64,000 bases of DNA from Parasponia andersonii. Lineage: Eukaryota > Streptophyta > Magnoliopsida > Rosales > Cannabaceae. The position numbers and the translations under genes are program-made. The stretch covers positions 1,514,968 through 1,578,967 of the forward strand of contig JXTB01000018.1 of assembly GCA_002914805.1 (NCBI GenBank), in the 5' to 3' direction. Shown piece by piece: positions 50,114-60,892 of this stretch. Every line of letters begins with the position of its first letter. Positions within the stretch are counted from its first letter, which is position 1. The notes below the pieces were generated by a model, which saw only the letters and a list, made by a program, of their open reading frames with translations, was not told the origin of the DNA and made no database searches.

Positions 50114-52661
50114 ATGTCATCAACACTCATAATAATATTATATGATGACGCTTGGGAAAAGAACGAAGGTTCTTGGAATTAGAATGAAAAGAGAAAATTA
50201 TCAAGATGTATTATGGTTGAACCGAACATAGCTTTCAACCAGCTGGTAGATGAGATATATGAAAGTACAGAAAATGACAAGAATGTCTTTGACATAGAAT
50301 TAAGTTACATGCCAAACGTTGTAAAAGATATTGTTTCAATCGATGTAAAAAAGGACAGAGATGTAATGGCTTTCATTTGTTGGTAAAAGAAAGACAATAT
50401 CTCACTATGTGTAATATTAGTAAGAAGGTCAGAAAATATAGCTTGTAACAAAGCATTTGTTTCGGGGTTTGATGATATAGAAAATCTAAGAGAAGATAAT
50501 GATGATATGTATCATGGGGGGAAGATGACACAAACGTTGATGATGGTGGTAGCGATGATGGTGATGAAGATGACGAGGATGACGATGAGGAGGAGGAGAA
50601 TATCGACAACAACAATGAGAATAATGATGAGGTTGCACTTCTTATTAAGCCTGATATTGTCAACATAAATCAGGAAGTCCCATATGATGGAAATATATTC
50701 TGTGATGATTACTTTGATGGTACCTATATAAGTAGTGTTTCAATTATTGGTCTTGAATCTCATTCTGCTGAAGGAAACCATGATTCATTGATGCAAGATA
50801 CAGAATCATCTTCACTTCCTCTTATATGCACTTCTGAGGCTCAACTTGGTCTTAATCAAACTCAGATGCGCCATTAATCATTGATGAAGATAATTTTATA
50901 GTTGGTCAGTATTTTTTTGATAAGAATGAGCTAAAGAGTAAAGTACATATGCTTACTGTATGGAAGAATTTTAAATTCAAAGTGAAGAAATTGGACAAAA
51001 CTCTATTGGTATTGGTTTGTGTTGACTCGAATTGCAAGTGGCGAATTCGTGTAATGAAGTTTTGTCATTCACACTCATTTAAATGAGTATACTTGTTCCT
51101 TAGTATTGTGAAAGAATCATCACTGCCAAGTAACCAATTTTTTAATTGGAGATCACATAAAGTCAAGATATGAAGGTGTGAAAGTAGGTCTCACTCAACA
51201 TCAAATAGTCAATGATTTGTGTGTTGATCTCAGTGTGAAGTGTAGTTACTGGAAGGCATGGTACGCAAGGAAGCATATACATAACCTTCTTAGAGGTGAT
51301 CCAAACATGACTTATAGTAAGCTTCCATCATATTTGTACATGCTTCAGAAGACGAATCTGGGTACATACACTAGAATTCCACTTGATGCTGATAAGAAAA
51401 CCATTCCATTTTAAGTGTATCCATTAGAGGTTTTCATTATATGAGGAAATTTATATTCTTAGATGGAACTTTTATGAGATCTGAATTTGGAGGTACTATA
51501 CTTATTGCAACCACACAAGATGGAAATTTCCAAATTTATCTTATTGCTTTTGGTATTGTTGATTCTGAGAATAATAAATCTTAGGAATGGTTTATGACCA
51601 AATTACGAGAGTAAATACCTAATACCAAGGACTTAGTATTTATTTCAGACGGACATAAACGCATAGCAAAAGGGATTGCAAAAACTTATGTATTTGTACA
51701 TCATGGAGTTTGTATATGGTACATGGGACAAAATATCAAGAAAGATTTTAGGAATGCTGTTTTAAAACATTGATTTGAAGACATTGTAAAAGTGTATAGA
51801 GTATCATAATTTAGAACTCTATTTACTGAGCTTTCTCATAAGCATCCTATTATCGCTAGTTACCTTGAGCTTGAGAAATATGAACATTGGTCAAGGGCTC
51901 ATTTTCCAGGTAATCGATACAATATTATGACAAGCAATAATTCAGAGTCATTGAACGATGCTTTCAACGAAGCACAAATTTGGCTAATAATTGCTTTATT
52001 AAAGCAAATAAGGAATACTCTAGGTATTTAGTTTTATGAACATCGCATGGAAGCAGAGAAATATAAGTCTCCAGTTACATTTAAAGCTAAAATAATTATG
52101 AAAAAGAAATTTGTCTAGTCATGCAACATAAGAGTTATTCCCATTAATCAGTTTGAGTTTAATATCAAAGATGAAATACTTGATAGGCTTGTTAATCTTA
52201 AAGAACTAAGTTGTAGTTGTCGAGAGTTTACATTAACAAGATTCCATGTGCACATGCCATAGTAGTAGTACAACATTGAAGTATAGATGTGTATAGTCTA
52301 TCCTCAGATTTTTTTCAAGACTGACTATTAGAGAATGGCATATGCTGAATCTATTTATCCTGTGCCTCGAAAAAAAGACTAGGATGTACTAAAAGCAACA
52401 AGGGCTATCGTTGTTAATGCACCATATAAGAAAAATCAAAGTGGGAGACCAAAGACAAAAAGGAATCCGTCCATTGGAGAGTTCTCGAAGAAGAAGAGAA
52501 AAAGTTTAACTGAAGAATCAAGAAAAGACAAGAGAAACAAATCTGTTGAGGCTCCACCTTAAAAGAAAAGAAAGTGCTCAAATTGTGGAATTTATGGACA
52601 TAACAAAACTTCATATAAAAACCATATGATGTCCTCAACAAATAGTCCTAGTGCATCCTAA
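50114..52661 (+). pseudogene. MULE (Mutator-like) transposase, decayed
   Basis: An ATG at 50,114 opens a frame with NQLVDEIYEST, typical of MULE N-termini. A highly acidic Asp/Glu/Asn segment lies at about 50.52-50.63 kb. The MuDR DNA-binding region follows at about 50.9-51.2 kb (VGQYFFDKNELKSKVHML, KFKVKKLDKT). Next come QIVNDLCVDLSVKCSYWKAW (about 51.19-51.26 kb), the MULE catalytic domain (about 51.44-51.8 kb: FLDGTFMRSEFGG, FISDGHKRIAKGI), a SWIM zinc finger (about 52.20-52.26 kb: ELSCSCREF; its later CPHA-like part is damaged), and a terminal CCHC knuckle (about 52.57-52.61 kb: CSNCGIYGHNKTS, with the last Cys replaced). In-frame stops occur near 50,182, 51,583 and 51,612, and frame changes are also present, so it is not functional as read. 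Introns could account for only some of these. Confidence 0.82.
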
Positions 52662-52779
52662 GTATTATCATTATCTTTCTTGTCTTTATTATTATGGGTG
52701 TTGTGTGTTATGTGTCACAGAGTAAGACTTCATTTATTATGGTTTATTTGAAATTGTGTTTGTTCAAGTCAACATACTT

Positions 52780-55690
52780 GTCTATGGTTTATGTCAAATT
52801 TTATTTCATTATAATTAATGTCTAGTAGATAGATAGCATGCCTGGAAAGCTAGACAATAGTATCTACCAGATAGACAGCTTGTCTAAAAAGATACCAAAG
52901 TATTATCAGATAAACAGTTTGTCTAGAAAGATATAAAAGTATCTATCAGATAGACAGCTTATCTAGAAGGTTAGACAAAAGAGTCTACTCAATAAACAGC
53001 TTGTCTGGAAAGCTAAACAAAAATATCTACCACATAGACAATATAGAAAGCTAGGCAACTCATGTTTGATGATATTACAAAACTCACTAATTGTGTAATT
53101 ATATGATATTTAATTTTGTTTATGTCAAATTTCATTTCATTATAATTAGTGTATAGCAGATAGATAGTTTGTTTAAAAAGTTAGATAATAGTGTTTATCC
53201 AATAGACAACTTTATCTAGAAAGATATACAAAAGTGTCTATCAGATAGATAACTTATCTAGAAAGCTAGACAAAAGTGTTTACTTGATACACAACTTGTC
53301 TAGAAAGCTAAACAAAAATATCTATCACACAGATAATATGTCTGGAAAGCTAGACAACTCGTGTCTAATAATATTACAAAACTCACTAATTGTGTAATTA
53401 TATGGTATTTAATTTGGATTATGTCAAATTTTATTTCATTATAGCTAGTGTATAGCAAATAGATAGCCTGTCTGGAAAGCTAGATAATAGTATCTATCCG
53501 ATAGATAACTTGTTTTAAAAGCTAGACAAAAGTGTCTACCCAATAGATAACTTGTCTAGATAGCTATACAAAAATATCTACCATATAGAAAACTTGTCCA
53601 GAAAGCTAAACAACTCGTGTTTATCACTCAAATAACATGTTTGAACGATCGACAACACGTGTGCAATAGCTAGGCTCTTTCTTTGTGAAAAAAATAAAAT
53701 TATAACTAAGTTTTATTATAACAGTGCCTAAGATTCTAATAGTAGTGAACAAAGTAGTGATGCTAATTTAAAACTTACTAATTTTAAAATTTAATATACT
53801 TATTACTCTTTTTCTTTGGTAATTTTGAAATTTAATATACTTATTACTTATTACACTTAGTTATTGAGTTTTTAATTGGAAAGAACAAAGTTATGATTAA
53901 CTTTTCAATAATAATGATGATATATTTTTATTATAATAGTGATGATAATTCAAAACTCATTAATTTTATAATTTAATATACTTATTATACATTATACTTA
54001 GTTATTGAGTTTGTAATTAATAAAGAAGAAAGTCGTAACTAGGTGATATATTTTCATTATAGCAGTGCCTAAGTTTCTAATAGTAGTGACTAAGTTTATA
54101 AAACTTACTAATATTGCAATTATATTATATTTAATTTGGTTTATGTCAAAATTTATTTCATTATAATCAGTGTCTAACAGATAGATGATCTGTATGAAAA
54201 GCTCGATAATAGTATCTATCCGATAGACAACATGTCTATAAACCTAGACAATAATGTCTATTGGATAGACAACTTGTCTTAAAAACTAGACAAAAATATA
54301 TATATGATTAACAGTCTATCTAGATAACTATACAAAAATAACAGTTTGTCTCGAAAGTTAGACAACTCGTGTCCATAACTTAGACAACATGTTTAGAAAG
54401 ATCGATAATAGGTGTCTAATATATAGGCTCTTTCTTTGTAAAGAACAAAGTTGTAACTAAGTTTTCGATAGTAATGATGACATATTTTCATTATAGTGGT
54501 GATATTCAAAACTCACTAACTTTAAGATTTAATATACTTATTACTATTTTTTTTTTTTGGTAATTTTGAAATTCAATATACTTATTACTCATTACACTTA
54601 GATATTGAGTTTTTAATTAAAAAGAATAAAGTTATGACTAACTTTCTAATAATAATAGTGACATATTTTCATTGTAGTAGTGATGATTATTTAAAACTTA
54701 TTAATTTTGTAATTTAATATACTTATTATACACTACACTTAGTTATTGAGTTTGTAATTAATAAAGAAGAAAGTTGTGACTAGGTGACATATTTTCATTA
54801 TAGTAGTGTCTAAGTTTTTAATAGTAGTGAACAAAGTAGTAACTAAGTTTACAAAACTCACTAATATTGTAATTATATTATAATTCATTTGGTTTATGTC
54901 AAAATTTATTTCATTATAGTTAGTATCTAGCAGATGGATAGTCTGTATGAAAAGTTCGACAATAGTGTCTATCTGATAAACAACGTATTTGTAAACCTAG
55001 ACAATAGTGTCTATCAGATAGATAACTTGTCTTAAAAACTAGACAAAAGTATATATATGATAGAAAACCTATCTAGATAGCTATATAAAAATATCTACCA
55101 TATAGATAACTTATCTCAAAAACTAGATAACTAGTGTCTATATCTTAGACAACATATTTGGAAAGATCAATAACAATAGTCTAATAACTAGGCTCTTTCT
55201 TTGTAAAGAATAAAGTTTAGGAAGCTCAACAATAATATTTATCTGATAGACAATGTGTCTAGAAAGCTAGACAATAATGTCTATCCGATAGACAACTTAT
55301 CTGGAAAATTAGACAAAAGTGTCTGATAATATTACAAAACTCATTAATTGTGTAATTATATTGTATTTAATTTAGTTTATGTTAAATTTTATTTTGTTAT
55401 AGTTAGTGTCTAGTAGATGGATAGCCTATTTGGAAAGTTTAACAATAATGTTTATCCGATAAACATCTTGTCATGAAAGCTAAACAAAAATGTATATCTG
55501 ATAGACAACTTGTCTTAAAAGCTAGACAAAAATATCTACCTGATAGATAACTTGTCTAGATAGCTATATAGAAATATTTATTAAATGAACAACTTGTCTA
55601 GAGAGCTAGATAAAAATGTCTACCCGATAGATGGCTTGTTTGAAAAGCTAAACAAATCTGTCTATCAGATAGACAAAAGTGTTTAAAGTA
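52780..55690. repeat. Degenerate minisatellite of TAGACA/TGTCTA hyphenated palindromes
   Basis: The basic ~21-bp module is TAGACA-N3/4-TGTCTA plus a 5-6 base spacer. Two alternating modules, TAGACAACTTGTCTAGAAAGC and TAGACAAAAGTGTCTATCAG (split here as separate motifs), make a ~42-bp unit. Higher-order units begin with TTTATGTCAAATTTTATTTC at about 52,790, 53,117, 53,419, 54,145, 54,893 and 55,377. Some also carry an AT-rich spacer with TTTAATATACTTATTAC. The spacings (about 300, 330, 480, 730, 750) suggest nested duplications. There is no open frame of note. It fills the space between the two converging MULE genes. Confidence 0.88.
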
Positions 55691-55834
55691 GTAAAATATC
55701 CTCAAAATCTTAAGAAAATTAATTAACTTGAAGACATAATAAATTAGGCATATTATATTGAAATATGTTTTCCAATATACAAGTCAATTAGTATTCAACC
55801 TAACAAAATAGCGAGATAAGTTCTACCCTAAGCC

Positions 55835-58800
55835 TTATGGATCCCAATCTCTGCTATAAATTTCACAAGCTTTCGTTTTCCGAAATAGACCAATGTTATC
55901 ATCATGAATATCAAATAAGTCGAGTCCATTTATATGGAATTCAATATGCTTAATAACGAAGATTCTGCAGTCCCCACTGCATGGAAATAAAACAAGATAA
56001 ATTTAATTTCAAGAGACTTTAAGAAACAATGTAAAACAATTTACAAATTTATGTACCTTAGTTGGTTTTGAGGAATATTAGACATTCCAACATACTCAAA
56101 TGGCTCATTTATCTTGTAAAGATACTTACTAAATTTGCCGCTTTAGCACATTAAGTACGGTATCATCATACTGTATGGGGCTAAATACTTCTACAAGTTA
56201 TCATCAGAAATACAATTAAAGTTTAAATCAAACACCAAAATCTGTCATTTGTCTAGCTGCATAGCCAAAGATATCCAATGTCTATTTTCTATATTTAACG
56301 GCATGTATATAGTGTGGACTTCTCCCAAGCCTTGCCTATCAGTGCCTTCACACCATTAACATAGTCAATAAATTCTGGTCCAAATGCATAACTTTTGTAA
56401 TCATCAAGTTCAGAAAAATGTCTTCCAATGTCCATGAATCCACTGAGAAAATATATCATCAACGATGACAACTTTTTGTTCAAAGAGGTCGTCATATTTT
56501 TGCGACATTTTTCTTAAGCAATATAATACCTCCTCCATATGTTGTATTTATAAAGTTACAAATCCATCAAAGTATAAAATATGTCTAATAACATTGTTTC
56601 TAAGAATTAAATTTGGACGAACAATAAAGCATAAAGAACTTACATGAGTTTCTAGCCATTGCCCAAGCTTGAGAATTTTCTCAAAGAACTTTATTTTGTA
56701 ATCATATGTTCCACACTTAATCAACGTGCAATAAAAGTAAATTTTGCAATTTGATTATGAAAGGTAAAAGCAATAGGAGAAGAATAAATAATAACACGAT
56801 CCTAAATAATAATGTAATAAGTACATTTTTTCGTTTTCTTCAAACCATTTGTTAAAAGCCTTTTCCTCGTAGGGTCAATTGGCAAAATAGTTTAAACACG
56901 CATCCATATCTTTTTCTAAATTTTTGTTTTCTGGTAAGATCAATGTATGATGATACTAGGACTCGAGCACGTCTTTTAGTTCTAATTAGCCTAAGATGTG
57001 GGGATGAGACCTCAACCATATCATCATCCTTGTCATCATCATTATCATATCTTCAACATTGTTGATTTGATGGTCTTCATTAGCATTTCAAAAGGAGGGC
57101 AGGGTGACATAACTCCATGTACTTAGAGAATTATCATCATCAACCTTGATTCCATTGTTTGTTGCCTCAGGCTGTTCAGCTTCTTGAGTACAAGAATGTA
57201 TTTGCATTGATAATAATATTTCTATTTTGGACCTAAAGCTTCTCAACTTTCCCATAACATTCTTCTTAAATTTTACTTGTCATTCAATCAAATTCTGAAA
57301 ATTACTCTCAACCTATCTCTTAATTATATCACCTAATCGCTATGGAGGGGCAATATTAGTAGAATGAGCATACTCCACATGGGGAGAATCGTGAATATGA
57401 TTGTCCTCTTTATTTTCACCTTTCTTCTCCTCTTCATAAGGCCTAGCTTTATCAAGTTTTCTTATGAATAGGTCAATCAATTTGTCCTCAAAATCTTTCA
57501 ACAAACAAAAATGCTTCACGTAAGATTCGCTTAACTCAACATCTGAGCCATGCAAGATACTATGTACTTTAATCTGTAATATAAACAAATAGTTATTAAA
57601 TTAAAATTGAATGGGGTATAGTTACTGAATAGATACCTTAACTGTCATTCTAGACAACAATGTCTAGTTTTTTAGACATCTTATTTAGAATGGTAGACAA
57701 CAATGTCTATCTTTTAAAATTTCATATAGATAATGATGTCTAATAGATCGACAACTTGTTTAGATGGTTCAATATCCTTATCCAGTAATACAACACCATA
57801 TAGAGCAATATCAATATTATAAAGATAAAAAGAAAAATTCACGAGAAAAATACATGATTTACTTACTTTCTTATTCTTTTTCTCATTCTCTTTTAATTTT
57901 TTGGCAATACTTTTATATGTCGATGTTTCAATCACCTTCCATCTAAGGCAACGAGGAGTGGCATCACCTTCTAAATATTTTTCATACAATTAGCCATATA
58001 ATGGTATTGCTTCATATGCCTACACCTACAAAAGCAAACAACAATTTAATTAATCATTTTAACATAAAAGTCAATTCAAATCTAGATTTATTCATAATCA
58101 ACTAACCTGTAATGAATATGGGAAATCCTGTAATGTGAAGGAAGATTTAGAATGTTTGCCTTTCCTCTCTTTTTTCTAATAGTAATTTGTTGACTTTGGC
58201 TTCAACTCTTTTCTCTAATAGCTCGTTGTGAGTGAATATAACTCTTAGCTTCATGGATATTTGTTGAAGGCATCAAAATCTTCAACAATATCTAAGTAAC
58301 TTTCTTGTATTCTACTTTTCTTGTCTTGTCCAAGAATGACCCCCTCTAAATAATAAATTAAGACAAATCTCAAATGGTCACGATTCTCTTTGATATAACT
58401 CCTCTTCTTTTTCAACGTGCCATTAGGATTACTCATTTCCAAAAACTTATTCTCCCATTCTTCAAGCGTGATAACATGTTTCTTTTTCTTATCAAAATAA
58501 TCTTTTTTCAACCTATACCTCAATTTGAGTTCTAAAAATTTTGGGTTAATTGAAGTATTGCCACAATTAAGATCCGTCGTCAATGCAAACTTAAGCATTG
58601 AGAACCTGATGGATTTCTCATAGACATTAAACCACATTTCTTTTGTCTTTTCAGATTCCATATATCTCATAAGTAGATGATGGATCAATTGACTACTAAT
58701 TTATGTAAGTTCTATTAGCCCTAGAAGGTGACCAAAACATGATGCTTTGAATGCTTTCAAGTCTTTTTCACTTAAGTTGTCCTTTATAACTTTTAGATAT

Positions 58801-58960
58801 TCAATCCTAGATAAAACTACTTTTGTCGGAGAATGCTCTTCTTCAGATAATATTGGCATCAATTTTGGAATGTCATGTGACAAAACCTACAAAACAAAAA
58901 TAATTACAAAATATATAAATTTGGCCTTACAATATAGTGCTAGACTAAGTTAGATACTTT
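55835..58960 (-). pseudogene. DUF1985/Ulp1-type cysteine protease gene of the MULE, probably decayed
   Basis: Several exons read right to left. A DUF1985-like region lies at about 58.25-58.91 kb (KASCFGHLLGLIEL, MWFNVYEKSIRFSMLKFALT, TDLNCGNTS, VEDFDAFNKYP). Then come a linker exon at about 57.86-57.99 kb (GDATPRCLRWKV), another at about 57.34-57.58 kb (HSILHGSDVE), and the C48 peptidase region at about 55.84-56.5 kb. The protease core has a catalytic-type His in NRHWISLAM, an Asp in VFDLN, and a Cys in SGDCRIF formed across a clean GT-AG junction (56,057 to 55,976). It ends IYSRDWDP-stop at 55,835. The His, Asp and Cys of the family are present, but in-frame stops lie between them in the exon at about 56.06-56.3 kb. 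Ulp1 proteases cleave SUMO; for transposon copies the role is unknown. A possible first exon with a Lys-rich stretch at about 59.15-59.25 kb is weakly supported. Confidence 0.72.
57640..57760. repeat. TAGACA/TGTCTA motif cluster within the Ulp1-type gene
   Basis: Repeated TCTAGACAACAATGTCTAG and GGTAGACAACAATGTCTAT-type palindromes lie between coding blocks, in what is probably an intron. Confidence 0.75.
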
Positions 58961-59055
58961 ATCTAGCATGGTCAAGCTAAACAGATAGGAAATGACCATA
59001 CTAGACAGTGTGTTTAGCAAAGTCTTGGAAAATCTCAACTGTACTAGACACCTTG
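58930..59055. repeat. TAGACA/TGTCTA motif cluster at the 5' side of the Ulp1-type gene
   Basis: Degenerate copies (GTGCTAGACTAAGT, ACTAGACAGTGTGTTTAG, ACTAGACACC) lie just upstream of the first DUF1985 coding block, whose acceptor TTTTGTAG lies at about 58,889. Confidence 0.65.
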
Positions 59056-59059
59056 TGAA

Positions 59060-60028
59060 TCTAAATTTCAAAAAAATTTGAATAGTTTCTTTTGTTTTTA
59101 TGACTTTCCTCTAAAACTATTTAACAACCAATATCTACACACCAACCAAGTCTAGATTTTTTCCCTTTTAGTTTTCTTAAGGCTTCTAGTTGATTTTTTT
59201 TTTTTTTCCAATTTTGGTTTGGGTTTGTCAGAGTAGAGTTCCATAAGGAATGGATTGGGGTAGGAACGACAAAGACGAGGTAGTTAGGGTGGAGTGGGGT
59301 TCAATGTGATTTGGGGTGTGGTATGATAGGGCTTCGACGAAATCTAGTGTAGTGTGGTTAAAAATTCAGGCTAGATGAGAGTGGGATTCAACTGCAGTCG
59401 CCATTGGAGAAGAAAAAATGACAGCGAGGGGGAGAAGCAAGATGGTGGGTGCCTGAGAAGAAGAGAGAAAGAAAACCTTTTTCTGTCGTAATTTCTTGTC
59501 TTTTATTATTTTTTTTCATTTATTTCAAATTTAACTGAGGGCATATATGTCATTCTACCCTAATATTGTCTAAAAGGGATGATTGTTGATAAATTTTTTT
59601 AAAAGAGGTGTAGTGCCTAAAACTAATTATCAAGAAGGAGCATTTCACCCAATTTCCTTTATTGAGTGTTGTTTTGATGTCTTTAAAATGGGTAAGAGAT
59701 AAGTGTGATGGATGACTTTAACAACCTGTGTTTATTGACACAATTGATATGGTGTTGAGTACTATACATAACTCAAAGTACTAAATCTTATTCTAATAGT
59801 GAGTATACAAGAAAATTATTCTTGTCATTATCTGGGTGTGATAACATTGATATAATCTCATTCTCAAATTATACATATATCTACAAATATTAACTCTTCT
59901 TTTCAAGAGAATATTTGCTAGTGAAAGTACTACTACACCTACTAAATATTTGAATACTAATTGACATGTGTCTATGAAGAATTTGCTAAGTGAACCAAAA
60001 AATATCAAAAAAGTTGATATTTCCATAA
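59060..60028. other. Right flank of the MULE and intergenic sequence
   Basis: About 59.2-59.5 kb is unusually G-rich (GTGGAGTGGGGTT, GAGGGGGAGAAG) and probably is the 5' leader of the Ulp1-type gene on the minus strand. Beyond 59.6 kb no gene was recognised. Confidence 0.45.
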
Positions 60029-60438
60029 GGCTATGTTTGGTAAGAGGGAGAGAGAGTACATGGGATGAGGAGTTTAGGAATAAGGGAGAATGTGATGGAA
60101 GAAGAAGAGAGGAAGAATTCTTTATATTGTTTCGTAGTAAAAAAAAAAAAAAAAAAGAAGTGGGATGGATGAAGAGTATTTACTTATAAATTATTATATT
60201 ACTCATTGTATTATTTTTTAAATAATTATTTTAAATGATAAATTGATTAATTTTTGTTCACTCTCACCCCTCTCAAATTCTTCTAACTTTAGAATGATGC
60301 ATATGGTGGACTTGGAGTCCTCCCCCCTCCACTTCTCCTCTCTCCCTTGCCAAACGAAAGAATTTTGTTCTCCCCCCACTCGTCTCCCTCTACTCTTCTT
60401 TATTCGTCCAAAAATCCACTCTATCAAACATAGCTTAA
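60026..60438. mobile_element. Tourist-like MITE (PIF/Harbinger type), about 407 bp
   Basis: Terminal inverted repeats GGCTATGTTTGG (from 60,029) and TCAAACATAGCT (to 60,435) are flanked by TAA on both sides (60,026-60,028 and 60,436-60,438). TAA/TTA duplications characterise PIF/Harbinger-derived Tourist elements. Subterminal purine-rich (AGAGGGAGAGAGAG) and pyrimidine-rich (CTCCTCTCTCCCTTGCC) arms can pair. There is no coding capacity. The element lies about 455 bp upstream of the PPR start codon. Confidence 0.78.
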
Positions 60439-60618
60439 GTCATAGTGTCAGTCCTAGTCATTTTTGTTCCTTCTTTTTGTTTTCCTCCTTTTTTTGAAAA
60501 AAAAAAACAGAAAAGAAGAGGCCAATGTTGATATTATTAACACACACCAATTTTTTTCGCAACTATTGAGAGCCTTGCTTTCTTCTCCTTATCTTCTCTA
60601 TTTTGTCCTTCCACTCTT

Positions 60619-60620
<2 letters not shown>

Positions 60621-60668
<48 letters not shown>
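60621..60668. repeat. (TA)n microsatellite upstream of the PPR gene
   Basis: About 24 AT units, with a further interrupted run to about 60,679. It lies 225 bp upstream of the start codon. Confidence 0.92.
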
Positions 60669-60679
<11 letters not shown>

Positions 60680-60892
60680 AAATACATATCCTTCCCGTTG
60701 GCTTGTCATGGCTCTTAATCTATCATAGCTGCAACCAAATTCAAAGTCCATATCTTGCTCCATACCATTATTCTCATCTCAGCCCTTAATTTTGAGCCGT
60801 TAAATAATCTAGAAAATGAAGAGAATAATTATTGTGTAATATACTGCCTTTTTTTTCGGTATTTTTAAGTATTTGCAGACTCAAAAGTCTAC

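Larger units (their letters stand above)
49200..59620. mobile_element. Decayed two-gene Mutator-like element with Ulp1 protease gene
   Basis: A MULE transposase (plus, about 50.11-52.66 kb) and a DUF1985/Ulp1-type protease gene (minus, 55.84 to about 58.96 kb) converge on a TAGACA/TGTCTA minisatellite. The same motif recurs at 49.79-50.03, 57.64-57.76 and 58.93-59.05 kb. Together these suggest a single unit of about 10 kb. Mutator-like elements that carry Ulp1-like genes are known (Kaonashi elements in Arabidopsis, CUMULE in melon). The ends are estimates: no convincing long terminal inverted repeats or 9-bp target duplication were found by eye. The element is probably old, because the transposase has several in-frame stops. 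Confidence 0.6.

Noticed and set aside
50373-50666. Minus-strand Ser-rich open frame
   Set aside because: It is the complement of the Asp/Glu-rich segment of the MULE transposase.
52780-55690. CRISPR-like array of regularly spaced repeats
   Set aside because: Plant nuclear context. The repeats are degenerate, both repeat and spacer derive from the same motif, and there are no cas genes. It is a minisatellite.
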